The notes under the pieces are model-generated. The model worked only from the letters and a program-made list of their open reading frames with translations. It had not been told where the DNA came from and searched no databases. From Phocaeicola plebeius DSM 17135 (GTDB lineage Bacteria > Bacteroidota > Bacteroidia > Bacteroidales > Bacteroidaceae): a stretch of 64,000 nt of DNA. This document shows, in pieces, positions 52,753 to 61,248 of the stretch; position 1 is the first letter of the stretch; the number at the start of each line of letters is the position of its first letter. The stretch is taken from assembly GCF_000187895.1 (NCBI RefSeq), contig NZ_DS990123.1:62001-126000 (forward strand), in the 5' to 3' direction. The position numbers and the translations under genes are program-made.

Positions 52753-53859
52753 ATGGGATTACTTGAATTCAACAAACTCCCCATCAATACTTTAGTGGGA
52801 GCCGACTGGAAGACCTTCAACCAGATAACCGCCGGTCGTACCATCGATCCTGCGTATAAAGGAAAATACCGCCTGACCAAGGCTGTATGCCGCCTGTTAT
52901 CTACACTGGCTCCCCTGCAGGACAAACGTTACGAAAAGCTGTTGGCCGACAAGCCACTGGAACATGATCCTGTATTTATCCTCGGACACTGGCGCAGTGG
53001 AACCACGTTCATGCACAACGTATTCTCTTGCGACAAGCACTTCGGCTATAATACTACCTATCAAACAGTATTCCCGCACCTGATGATGTGGGGACAGCCT
53101 TTCTTCAAAAAGAACATGAGCTGGCTGATGCCGGACAAACGCCCGACAGACAACATGGAACTGGCCGTAGACCTTCCGCAAGAAGAAGAATTTGCCTTGG
53201 CTAACATGATGCCCTACACGTACTATAACTTCTGGTTCCTACCTAAACACATGCAGGAATATGCCGATAAGTACCTGTTGTTCGATGACATCAGCGAGGC
53301 CGAACTGAAAGTGTTTGAAGAAACCTTTACCAAACTCATCAAGATTTCTTTGTGGAACACCCACGGTACACAGTTCCTCAGCAAAAATCCGCCGCATACC
53401 GGACGTGTGAAAGAGCTGGTAAAAATGTTCCCTAACGCAAAATTCATCTACCTGATGCGTAACCCGTACACCGTATTTGAATCTACACGCAGTTTCTTCA
53501 CCAACACCATTCAACCGCTGAAACTGCAGGACATCAGCAATGAAGAACTGCAAGAGAACATTCTTTCGGTTTATGCCAAATTGTACCACAAGTATGAAGC
53601 CGACAAGAAGTTCATTCCGGAGGGCAACCTGGTAGAAGTCCGCTTTGAAGACTACGAAACCAATGCTTATGACATGACGCAGGAAATCTACCAAAAACTG
53701 CAGATTCCAGGCTTTGAAGACGCTCGTGCCGACATCGAAGCTTATGTCAACAAAAAGAAAGGCTACAAGAAAAACAAATACCAATACAAGCCTGAGACGG
53801 TAGAACTGGTAGAAAAGAACTGGTCGTTCGCCTTGGAGCAGTGGGGGTATAAATTGTAA
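52753..53859 (+). CDS. PAPS-dependent sulfotransferase, candidate steroid/lipid sulfotransferase
   Basis: A 368-residue sulfotransferase (Sulfotransfer_3 type). The 5'-phosphosulfate loop is I76-L-G-H-W-R81-S-G-T-T85, and the 3'-phosphate site is FIYLMRNPYTVFESTRSF with R236 and S245. FLSKNPPHTGR and EGNLVEVRFEDYE are also typical. It is the last gene of the cysQ-permease-cysC-cysD-cysN-SGNH cluster. The same neighbourhood surrounds BT_0416 of B. thetaiotaomicron, reported to sulfonate cholesterol and other steroids (recalled from the literature, not searched). There is no signal peptide, so it acts in the cytoplasm, as PAPS use requires. A terminator follows. Confidence 0.9.
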   Translation: MGLLEFNKLPINTLVGADWKTFNQITAGRTIDPAYKGKYRLTKAVCRLLSTLAPLQDKRYEKLLADKPLEHDPVFILGHWRSGTTFMHNVFSCDKHFGYNTTYQTVFPHLMMWGQPFFKKNMSWLMPDKRPTDNMELAVDLPQEEEFALANMMPYTYYNFWFLPKHMQEYADKYLLFDDISEAELKVFEETFTKLIKISLWNTHGTQFLSKNPPHTGRVKELVKMFPNAKFIYLMRNPYTVFESTRSFFTNTIQPLKLQDISNEELQENILSVYAKLYHKYEADKKFIPEGNLVEVRFEDYETNAYDMTQEIYQKLQIPGFEDARADIEAYVNKKKGYKKNKYQYKPETVELVEKNWSFALEQWGYKL

Positions 53860-53871
53860 GAACAACAATAA

Positions 53872-53915
53872 AAAATCCGTTTCCAGTTTTATCGATAAAC
53901 TGGGAACGGATTTTT
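53872..53915. terminator. bidirectional intrinsic terminator
   Basis: ATCCGTTTCCAGTTT (53875-53889) pairs with AAACTGGGAACGGAT (53897-53911) apart from one T-G position, with A-runs before and T-runs after. It separates the sulfonation cluster from the convergent PUL 2. Confidence 0.85.
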
Positions 53916-53987
53916 TATGCTCTGTAATGAAGCACACATCTAGAAATAAATTCAAATATAGTACAAAGTAAACATATCAGTAAGACT

Positions 53988-56120
53988 TTATCTATATCTA
54001 TACACATCTGGATATAAAGGACTTATATTTCTTTTCTCAACTACCCGTACTACAGTCTTAGTCTGCCCCATAGGAAGAATCCTAAGATTATCAAAATAAG
54101 GAGTACTCACACGATATTTTTGTAATGGCGCCATCAAGCCCGCCATACCATGAAGGTAACAATCAGATACTGTTCTCAAAACTTCTTTACCATCAACAAA
54201 TCCTATTAATTCATTACCAAGAAAACGTAATTTCAACGAATGCCATTCACAAGCATTTATACCCTCAATCTCAGCAGTCGCTAAAACATATTCTCCTCCA
54301 ACTTCTACATCTGTACGGGCAAGAATCATGGCTTGTTGCTCAGCATCACCAATAAGTTCCTTCTGGTCTTTTTTCCCCTTAGAAATAACTAAAGAACAAT
54401 TTCCCTTGTCATCTAACTTCAGATAATAACCTTTAGCCCAAATACCATATCCAGAGCCAACATCACACAATCGCCCCATTACAGCCGCCTCATCTTGCGG
54501 ATTCAAATAAACATCTGCACTCACCTCATAATCCGTCCATGCAGAATCACCTAAAATTGTATAATGATGCCATTCTGGAGCCCAACTGAGTGTATGTTCA
54601 CCTACAACCTGTCGAATACATTGACCTCTATGATCTGGACGTTCTACGAGTTCGAAACAACCTATTATATCAGCCGTATAATGTGGCAAGTACCCCCATT
54701 CTACAGGATGTGAATAACTATCAAAATCATCTTCATAAGGAATAGGGAAAGGAGTTGACAAAGGAATATGAGAGCCCCCCCCCTTCTGCTGCCCCGTTGT
54801 GGTAGAAATAGAGTAAACAGAATTGGGCTTGAGAGTTATACTGTAATATCCATTTTGAGGAGTAATATCTTCCACACGAATAAATTGCTTCTTAGAGTCA
54901 CTATACCATACACAAAGTTTATTTGTAGACAATCCACCCGCTACTTTAACTTTTACAACCTGAGGCCTTTCCGCATCTTTCGTTTCGAAAATAATGCTGT
55001 AATCACCTGTTTCAGGTTCCCCTAATGTAACCATACTACCCCCTTGTTCAAGATTTACACATCCATCATCCACATATCTCCAACCCACCTGAGTGAATTG
55101 TCCATAATGGGCATACCCCCATAGGGCTTCACGAATCTCATAGTTTCCACTCCAAGGTTCACGAGCCAATATCATAGCCGGGTCACAACTATAAGGTTCC
55201 AATGGATAAACTCCTGCTATATCATACCAATTAATAATTTTGGTAGCACCACTAATAATGTAATTCTCATTAAAACACTTCACAATACTAATCAATGCAT
55301 CAAAACCTTTTCGATAAACATGATCTTCTGTATTCCAAATCGGTTTTCCCATATCCTCAATCATTTTCCTCTGCTCCTTTGTTAATTGAATTTCACTAAA
55401 GGTATGAGCACTTACAATATCAAGAGCTCCTCTTAATTCTTTGTCAGCCTGCATGTCATCTAAGAAATTCATCTTAGAACTCCCCCAATTATCAAAGCCA
55501 TGCAATTTTACATCTCGGAAACCTTTTTCATCCATGGCCTTCCTAAGTTCTTTAACAAATTCATAACTGACACCTTTTTCATTATGACACCCTATTGCAT
55601 CCAAATTGAGACCATGCACTCGACGTAAACCCAATAACCAAGAAATATAATAGTCTACCATCTTCTGTGACCAAAAATTCTCAACCCATGCAGGAGTACT
55701 CCAGGCCGTTCCATCAAGAGTAAGAAGCGGATTACGCTTTTTTGCCTCTTGCATGATCCACCAAATATAACCTCGCCTATAATTAAAATCACCCAAATAA
55801 TGACTATGACTAGGCATTGAACCTTGAGTAGAATTACCATCACCTGGTATCTCTACAAGCAACGAGCTGACAGAAGCTCCAAACATCGGTTTATAAACCA
55901 TGTCCATAATTTCATTACGTTGACGTTCTGGATAATCCTTCAACAAGACAGAGGTAGCTCCTCCACCATTCACAATCCCTATACCATCAAAGCGTTTACC
56001 TGTACTTCTATCACTCAGACAAACGGTTTGCTGAGCCATAACTACCGAAAAAAAATTAATATAAAGCAAGAAATGGAATACCAATCCTCTTCTATTTTTC
56101 TTTAATGCCATCTTTATCAT
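53988..56120 (-). CDS. GH59 family enzyme (galactocerebrosidase-like beta-galactosidase)
   Basis: A 710-residue secreted enzyme, signal peptide to about residue 29 (FFSVVMAQ). The first 330 residues match GH59: RFDGIGIVNGGGATSVLLKDYPE, GASVSSLLVEIPGDGNSTQG, PSHSHYLGDFNYRRGYIWWIMQEAKKRNP. These closely parallel mammalian galactosylceramidase. The likely acid/base is E181 (IGCHNEKG) and the nucleophile E265 (IWNTEDHV). A beta-sandwich and a lectin-like domain (about 480-690; EWHHYTILGDSAWTDYEVSADVYL) follow, as in the animal enzyme. It is the last gene of PUL 2. Substrate: a beta-linked galactoside on a glycan (or glycolipid); not determinable from sequence alone. Confidence 0.88.
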   Translation of the reverse strand: MIKMALKKNRRGLVFHFLLYINFFSVVMAQQTVCLSDRSTGKRFDGIGIVNGGGATSVLLKDYPERQRNEIMDMVYKPMFGASVSSLLVEIPGDGNSTQGSMPSHSHYLGDFNYRRGYIWWIMQEAKKRNPLLTLDGTAWSTPAWVENFWSQKMVDYYISWLLGLRRVHGLNLDAIGCHNEKGVSYEFVKELRKAMDEKGFRDVKLHGFDNWGSSKMNFLDDMQADKELRGALDIVSAHTFSEIQLTKEQRKMIEDMGKPIWNTEDHVYRKGFDALISIVKCFNENYIISGATKIINWYDIAGVYPLEPYSCDPAMILAREPWSGNYEIREALWGYAHYGQFTQVGWRYVDDGCVNLEQGGSMVTLGEPETGDYSIIFETKDAERPQVVKVKVAGGLSTNKLCVWYSDSKKQFIRVEDITPQNGYYSITLKPNSVYSISTTTGQQKGGGSHIPLSTPFPIPYEDDFDSYSHPVEWGYLPHYTADIIGCFELVERPDHRGQCIRQVVGEHTLSWAPEWHHYTILGDSAWTDYEVSADVYLNPQDEAAVMGRLCDVGSGYGIWAKGYYLKLDDKGNCSLVISKGKKDQKELIGDAEQQAMILARTDVEVGGEYVLATAEIEGINACEWHSLKLRFLGNELIGFVDGKEVLRTVSDCYLHGMAGLMAPLQKYRVSTPYFDNLRILPMGQTKTVVRVVEKRNISPLYPDVYRYR

Positions 56121-56312
56121 AAATATATGAATTTCAACCTTATTGATAAATAAAAATAGTTAAATACTTAATTTACCAAAGAATCTTTCATATCGCTTTT
56201 TAGTTTTATCTAAAAATCCCAGACCTATAGAAAAAAACATCGCAATAATTATATAAATAACATATACGATTTTATACCCTTATCGCTATATTCTCCATAT
56301 TCAACAATATAT

Positions 56313-58688
56313 TTATTCACTCCTATTTAACGCCAAATTACTTATCACCAATTGATCTAAGATTATGCCCTCATCCAATGCTTTAATCTCTATACGATGC
56401 CTTTCAACTCCTGAAGATATTGGCAGGACAACCCTCCTATATGCCTGATTACGCAATACATTTTCTTTCCATTCTTCACTACGTCCTTTAGTTTCATAAT
56501 GAATAGGGGCAGTTTCCTTCCCATCCAAAGCTACAGTAAAGCGTAAATGTTCTCCTTCTACCGGATGAGAGGGTAAAAAATAAAGTTCAATACCTATTGA
56601 ATCTGAGTCTATCTTCGGGAAATTAAAATTAATACCCTTACCTTTAGGTATATTTACAGCCTTTCCTTCATATCCCAATCCTTCACAAGGAATGAAACTA
56701 CCAGAATTACATTCCGAAGCATTCCACATACAAACGATATCACTTCTTTCTTCTTTCATAGGTTTTGAAACTGAAGCACGTTTCACTTTATCAAAAACAG
56801 ACAAATTACGGGGTTTGAAATCCATCATACAATTCCACTTCCCTTTATTCAATATACCCGCATTATAAATCCTAGTCAATGATACAATACTGTCATACGC
56901 CGCGTCACTCTTATCCCACCCCATTTCACCGTGACGTGCAAACTGAGCAAAAATCATCTTCTTATTCATCTCGACAGCACTTTGTACAGGATATTTTACC
57001 AATTGAAAAAACGCATCCTTTCGATTATCCGGAATTTGAGAGTTTATTATCTGAACCTTATCCGAAAGTTCGTTGTAATCTTCCACACGCTGCTTAAGAT
57101 AAGCTGAGTTCCAGGGCAAATCCTTTACCGTCTGAAAATATTCAGAATTATGATATTCTTCTACGCGGGTATTTCCCATAAACTCAGGCTTCCTAATATA
57201 AGCCAAACGATAATGTTCATTCATGACAGGACATAATGTTTTACCTATTGACTCACCGAACTCTCTTTTTAAAAAACTTTCTAAATGAGTCCCAACTCCA
57301 CCTTTTGCAACTTTTTCTATATCCCAAGCCATATCCAAGAACAATTCTATTTGATATTCTGCAGGTTTAATATCACCCACATTAAGAATCCACATTTTTT
57401 GTATTCCACGGTCGTAAGCTAATTTCATTTGCTGGAAAAGCAGATAAGGACTGAATGTACCTAGCCAAAGATAATCGTGAGGACGTCCCCAATAAGAAAC
57501 ATGATAATACACACCATTACCACCTTTTCTGGCACGTTCTTCAACCGTTGGAAAATGACGAATATACCCATAATTATCATCACACCACATTAAAGTCACA
57601 TCTTCAGGGACTTGCAATCCTGAATTGTATATATCTAGCACTTCTTTATATGGAATAAAAACTTGTGGTACCTTTGTAATGTCCGGATTAACATATTTCT
57701 GCAATAATGTTCTTTGATCCACCAATACACGCTCCAGCACCTTACGTTGTTCCTCTATGGTTTTTGCGCCATTCATTTGCCCGTCATGTACTCCGCGCAT
57801 TCCTATTGTATAAAGAATATCTTGTTTTGAGACCTCCTTAACACGTTCCTCCCAGAATTTATATACTTCATTAAGATTGTTTACATAATCGTACTCCCCC
57901 TTTCCCCGTCTGTGCCACTCCACAGCAGTACTTGAAGCCATAGGCTCACAATGAGAGCCTCCAATATAAATCCCGTATTTCTCAGCCATCTCCCGGTTCC
58001 CTTCCGTAAGGAAAAAAGGTTCCGTACACTCATGCATGGCTGGCCAATAATAATTGGCACGTAAGCGAAGCATCAGTTCAAAGATTCTCTCGTTAGTGCG
58101 CGGTCCAATTCTTCCCGGTTTATACCAAGGCTCATAGTTTAAACTGCTCCATTGCATCAGGCCCCAGTCTTCATCGTTTATAAAAATTCCTCTATATTCA
58201 ACAGAGGGTGATTGAACCATCTCAAAGTCTTCCGGAAGTTCAAAAAAATCTCTTTTTCTTGGAGTCACATCAGCCCACCACTCCCAAGGGGAAACACCTA
58301 TCATACGAGAAAGCTCCATAATACCATAAGCAGTACCATGCCTGTCACTTCCTACTACTAACAATTTACTGTCTGGCAATACCTTTATCATGAAGCCCTG
58401 CTTTTTCCCTTTTAAGGAAGAAAGATTTACTTGCAAAGATGCCATCAAAGGATTATTCTTACCCATAGTAGCCACAATGATGTTTCCTTGTGATTCTGAG
58501 ATTCGAACACTATCAGAGAAAACATTCCTATAATCACGTTTAAATAACTCCAATGCCTGCCATACCACATTTTTTTCGTTTGGATTACAGGCTATATTTA
58601 TAGGATTTCCTGTAAATATTTTAAATTGTGCCCATAAAAACTGGGTTATGATACACATAAATAAAGTAAGAATATATTTTTTCATCAT
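56313..58688 (-). CDS. GH115 family alpha-glucuronidase
   Basis: A 791-residue secreted enzyme with a signal peptide (MMKKYILTLFMCIITQFLWA). The N-terminal domain (VGSDRHGTAYGIMELSRMIGVSPWEWWADVTP) and the TIM-barrel core (NDEDWGLMQWS, RLRANYYWPAMHECTEPFF, YGIYIGGSHCEPM, IGMRGVHDGQM) are those of GH115. The family removes alpha-1,2-linked (4-O-methyl-)glucuronic acid, best known from xylan. A C-terminal beta-sandwich region follows (about 670-790). The ATG shares one base with the GH43 stop (TAATG), so the two are translated together. Confidence 0.92.
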   Translation of the reverse strand: MMKKYILTLFMCIITQFLWAQFKIFTGNPINIACNPNEKNVVWQALELFKRDYRNVFSDSVRISESQGNIIVATMGKNNPLMASLQVNLSSLKGKKQGFMIKVLPDSKLLVVGSDRHGTAYGIMELSRMIGVSPWEWWADVTPRKRDFFELPEDFEMVQSPSVEYRGIFINDEDWGLMQWSSLNYEPWYKPGRIGPRTNERIFELMLRLRANYYWPAMHECTEPFFLTEGNREMAEKYGIYIGGSHCEPMASSTAVEWHRRGKGEYDYVNNLNEVYKFWEERVKEVSKQDILYTIGMRGVHDGQMNGAKTIEEQRKVLERVLVDQRTLLQKYVNPDITKVPQVFIPYKEVLDIYNSGLQVPEDVTLMWCDDNYGYIRHFPTVEERARKGGNGVYYHVSYWGRPHDYLWLGTFSPYLLFQQMKLAYDRGIQKMWILNVGDIKPAEYQIELFLDMAWDIEKVAKGGVGTHLESFLKREFGESIGKTLCPVMNEHYRLAYIRKPEFMGNTRVEEYHNSEYFQTVKDLPWNSAYLKQRVEDYNELSDKVQIINSQIPDNRKDAFFQLVKYPVQSAVEMNKKMIFAQFARHGEMGWDKSDAAYDSIVSLTRIYNAGILNKGKWNCMMDFKPRNLSVFDKVKRASVSKPMKEERSDIVCMWNASECNSGSFIPCEGLGYEGKAVNIPKGKGINFNFPKIDSDSIGIELYFLPSHPVEGEHLRFTVALDGKETAPIHYETKGRSEEWKENVLRNQAYRRVVLPISSGVERHRIEIKALDEGIILDQLVISNLALNRSE

Positions 58689-60058
58689 TATTCCTCCTCA
58701 AAATATAAAATTTGATTGATACTCACAAAAGTTCCTTTGCTACCATAAACTCGTTTTGTCTTATCTGACCAAATAGGTCGGATACCTGTAACTTCTACAG
58801 AAATAGTATATTCTCCTTTTTCCATCACAGGAGTAATAACACGGATTGCCTTCTCTGAATATTTACTATAAAAATCTATTAAAGAACTGTATACGGTATC
58901 TCTTTTCTCATTTATCACATTAACACGAGCATAACCACCCCAAGGAGTAGACTCTCCTATGATAGCAGCACGTGTTCCTCGAAACGAGGCCGATAATACA
59001 CTTCCTTTCACGTCTGATTTTATTTTATCTTTTACAATGTACCAATAGTTATCAGCGTAAATCTGCTTTTTCTCTATTTGTAAACTACCATTCAACGGAT
59101 TTATGGGTTTAAGTTTATTAATATCCCAAGCCTGCCAATATTCAGGTATGGATACCTTAGTGCCTTCTACCTGTAAAGGCATCCATACATAAGTTGCAGC
59201 AGAGGCCTGATGAGGGTAAGACCAGCGATCTCCCATAAATATCGGTATTGTATCCTTACCACATCTTAAAGGAAAAACAAAAGTCGTTTGAGAATTATAA
59301 GTCAGTTTTCCTTCAGGACAAAATAATCCACGTTTAGTCCATGGACCTTCAATTTTCGGAGCTGTAAAATAAAAATTATCATTTTTTTCCCAACTAGTCA
59401 AGTTCGAATAAAGTAAATAATACATGTTATCTTTCTTGAACATAGCTGGAGATTCACCAGCACCTTCGATATACGCGACCTCTTTTTCCACTGACTTGTA
59501 ATCCTCACTGAGACGGTAAATCGGACCATGATGTATTAATAAGTAGCCTTTACCATCAGAATCTTGGAATGTTCCCATATCCCAGCGTTTAACAGGTTTC
59601 CCATTATAGAGTAACGGTCCTTTCAATTGATAGTCTCCCGTTATAGTTTTACAAGTGGCAAGTCCGATGTAAGGGTCTTTATAATTCATGTCATCGGCAT
59701 GCATCAACATAATGTACTCACCCGTTTTAGGACATTTCATAACTTTTACCCGTTCACCCACCCGGTTAGGTCCTAATATTCCATCTTGTTGAACTTTCAG
59801 TACTACATTTTCGAACTTCCAGTTCACCAAATCACTTGATGAATAGCAGGCAAAACCTGGGAATGCATTGCTTTTATCTGATTTCCATTCTCCAAATAGA
59901 TAAAATCTTCCATTTTCTTCTATAATACAAGCACCATGTGCATTGACAATATCACCATTATTATCGAACCATGGGACTCCATTGACAATTAAATTCTTCT
60001 GTGCAAAAGCTATCCCCCCACACAAAAAATACAACAAGATAAATAAACATTTCATCAT
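58688..60058 (-). CDS. GH43-type five-bladed-propeller hydrolase, exo-galactanase-like, with C-terminal beta-sandwich
   Basis: A 456-residue secreted protein with a signal peptide (CLFILLYFLCGGIAFAQ). The propeller (about 20-310) resembles the GH43 subfamily 24/34 type: NAHGACIIEENGRFYLFGEWK, FACYSSSDLVNWKFE, RVGERVKVMKCPKTGEYIMLMHADD, and RWDMGTFQDSDGKGYLLIHHG. The likely catalytic acid is in GAGESPAMFK. The usual GH43 Asp base near the N-terminus is not obvious, a trait known for exo-beta-1,3-galactanases. The last 110 residues look like a galactose-binding-type beta-sandwich. It lies between CE12 and GH115, coupled to the latter. The subfamily call is tentative. Confidence 0.78.
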   Translation of the reverse strand: MMKCLFILLYFLCGGIAFAQKNLIVNGVPWFDNNGDIVNAHGACIIEENGRFYLFGEWKSDKSNAFPGFACYSSSDLVNWKFENVVLKVQQDGILGPNRVGERVKVMKCPKTGEYIMLMHADDMNYKDPYIGLATCKTITGDYQLKGPLLYNGKPVKRWDMGTFQDSDGKGYLLIHHGPIYRLSEDYKSVEKEVAYIEGAGESPAMFKKDNMYYLLYSNLTSWEKNDNFYFTAPKIEGPWTKRGLFCPEGKLTYNSQTTFVFPLRCGKDTIPIFMGDRWSYPHQASAATYVWMPLQVEGTKVSIPEYWQAWDINKLKPINPLNGSLQIEKKQIYADNYWYIVKDKIKSDVKGSVLSASFRGTRAAIIGESTPWGGYARVNVINEKRDTVYSSLIDFYSKYSEKAIRVITPVMEKGEYTISVEVTGIRPIWSDKTKRVYGSKGTFVSINQILYFEEE

Positions 60059-60132
60059 CTATTAACTATACACCAAACATTTCTCTTCAGAATGAAGTAA
60101 TTGAAGTTTTAACACAATCAATCATATATATT

Positions 60133-60921
60133 CTAATTAGAACGATAATAACACCTCAAAGAAGGGAGAACCTTTACAATTTCAGAAGCTACAATACCTG
60201 CTATCACACGCGCACCATAGACATTAAGATGAGTATTGTCTATTTTCCCTTTTGGATATTGTTTATATTTTCCTTTAGGTATCCACATAAACAGTTTCTT
60301 CGATTCTTCCGGCCCTAGGCTAGAAACTAATTGGTAAGTCAAATCTGCCATATCCACAAAAGGAACATTCTCTTCCTCTGCTATTCTTCGAGGTGATTTA
60401 ATATACTCTCCATGTGAATCAACCAGTATATTTCCCTCCTTTTCATAAATATATTGATGCGGAGTTTCCAAAGTTGGAGGATAATTACGCCTCACAATAG
60501 AATTTAATAAGATAGGAGTTGCTCCCTTCTCACGAGTATCATGTATAAATCGTCTTAAATTATTATCAAATGTTTTACCTGGAACTGTGTGTAAAGCTGA
60601 ATCTGTTTTTTCATCGTTATGCCCAAATTGTATGACAACATAATCATTAGGCTTTAGCTCCTCTAGAACTTTCTCCCAACGACCTTCGTTGATAAAACTT
60701 AATGTACTTCGTCCACAGGCTGCATGATTTTTTATATTTATATCATCAGTAAAAAAGAGAGAAAGCATTTGTCCCCATCCCCTTTCTATCTTTTCAGTTT
60801 TAATATCTCTATCAGCCATAGTAGAATCACCAATCATAAAAATGGTAATTTTACATTCTTCCTTTATTGTAAAAGCTGAAAACATCAAACAGACTAGCAA
60901 TCCCAATATATTTATCCTCAT
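60133..60921 (-). CDS. CE12-like rhamnogalacturonan acetylesterase family protein (SGNH)
   Basis: A 262-residue secreted SGNH esterase. Motifs: G31-D32-S33-T (FMIGDSTMAD), G in AACGRST, N in VIQFGHND and D228-x-x-H231 (DNTHLN). The arrangement with WGQMLSLFF and VPGKTFDNNLRRFI fits CE12, which takes acetyl groups off rhamnogalacturonan and other plant glycans. N-terminal hydrophobic segment (NILGLLVCLMFSAFT) is the signal. It is separated from SusD by a 327-base spacer with a strong hairpin, and is the first enzyme gene of PUL 2. Confidence 0.86.
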   Translation of the reverse strand: MRINILGLLVCLMFSAFTIKEECKITIFMIGDSTMADRDIKTEKIERGWGQMLSLFFTDDINIKNHAACGRSTLSFINEGRWEKVLEELKPNDYVVIQFGHNDEKTDSALHTVPGKTFDNNLRRFIHDTREKGATPILLNSIVRRNYPPTLETPHQYIYEKEGNILVDSHGEYIKSPRRIAEEENVPFVDMADLTYQLVSSLGPEESKKLFMWIPKGKYKQYPKGKIDNTHLNVYGARVIAGIVASEIVKVLPSLRCYYRSN

Positions 60922-61248
60922 ATTTATATCAATTATATTTTCACTTTGTGCATAATTCTCCTGTCTTTATTTTCCTTGCATATTAACATTATTCAAACAT
61001 AACACTATTTCCCTCTTATCTAGTACATACCTATAATTACATATAAATACAATCTACAATGTCTAAATTCCTCTTTTAAGAGAAATAACATCGACATAAT
61101 AACTGAAAATACGACAAGCTCTCGAAAGTTTATTGAAAAACAATAAACTTTCGAGAAAACAGTCTCATAAAAGAGATAAAGACTCTTATAAATCCCTATA
61201 TTTATTTTCCAAACTTATTTCAAGTCCGATAAACAGGCATATAACAAA
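60922..61248 (-). other. 327-bp AT-rich spacer between SusD and the enzyme genes of PUL 2
   Basis: Contains the hairpin at 61121-61155 and otherwise AT-rich sequence without a gene. Such a long gap within an operon suggests separate control of SusCD and the enzymes. A promoter for CE12 may lie in the 60922-61120 part, but no perfect TAnnTTTG was seen there. Confidence 0.5.
61121..61155 (-). promoter_or_regulatory. perfect 15-bp hairpin in the PUL 2 spacer
   Basis: CTCGAAAGTTTATTG (61121-61135) and CAATAAACTTTCGAG (61141-61155) with a loop of five A (TTTTT on the transcript). It starts 94 bases after the SusD stop. No T-run follows the stem, so it may be an mRNA-stabilising or processing stem rather than a classical terminator. 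Confidence 0.6.

Noticed and set aside
53988..56120. GH30 glucosylceramidase-type assignment
   Set aside because: GH30 and GH59 share a clan, but the N-terminal RFDGIG...GGGATS and PSHSHY segments and the tail follow GH59.
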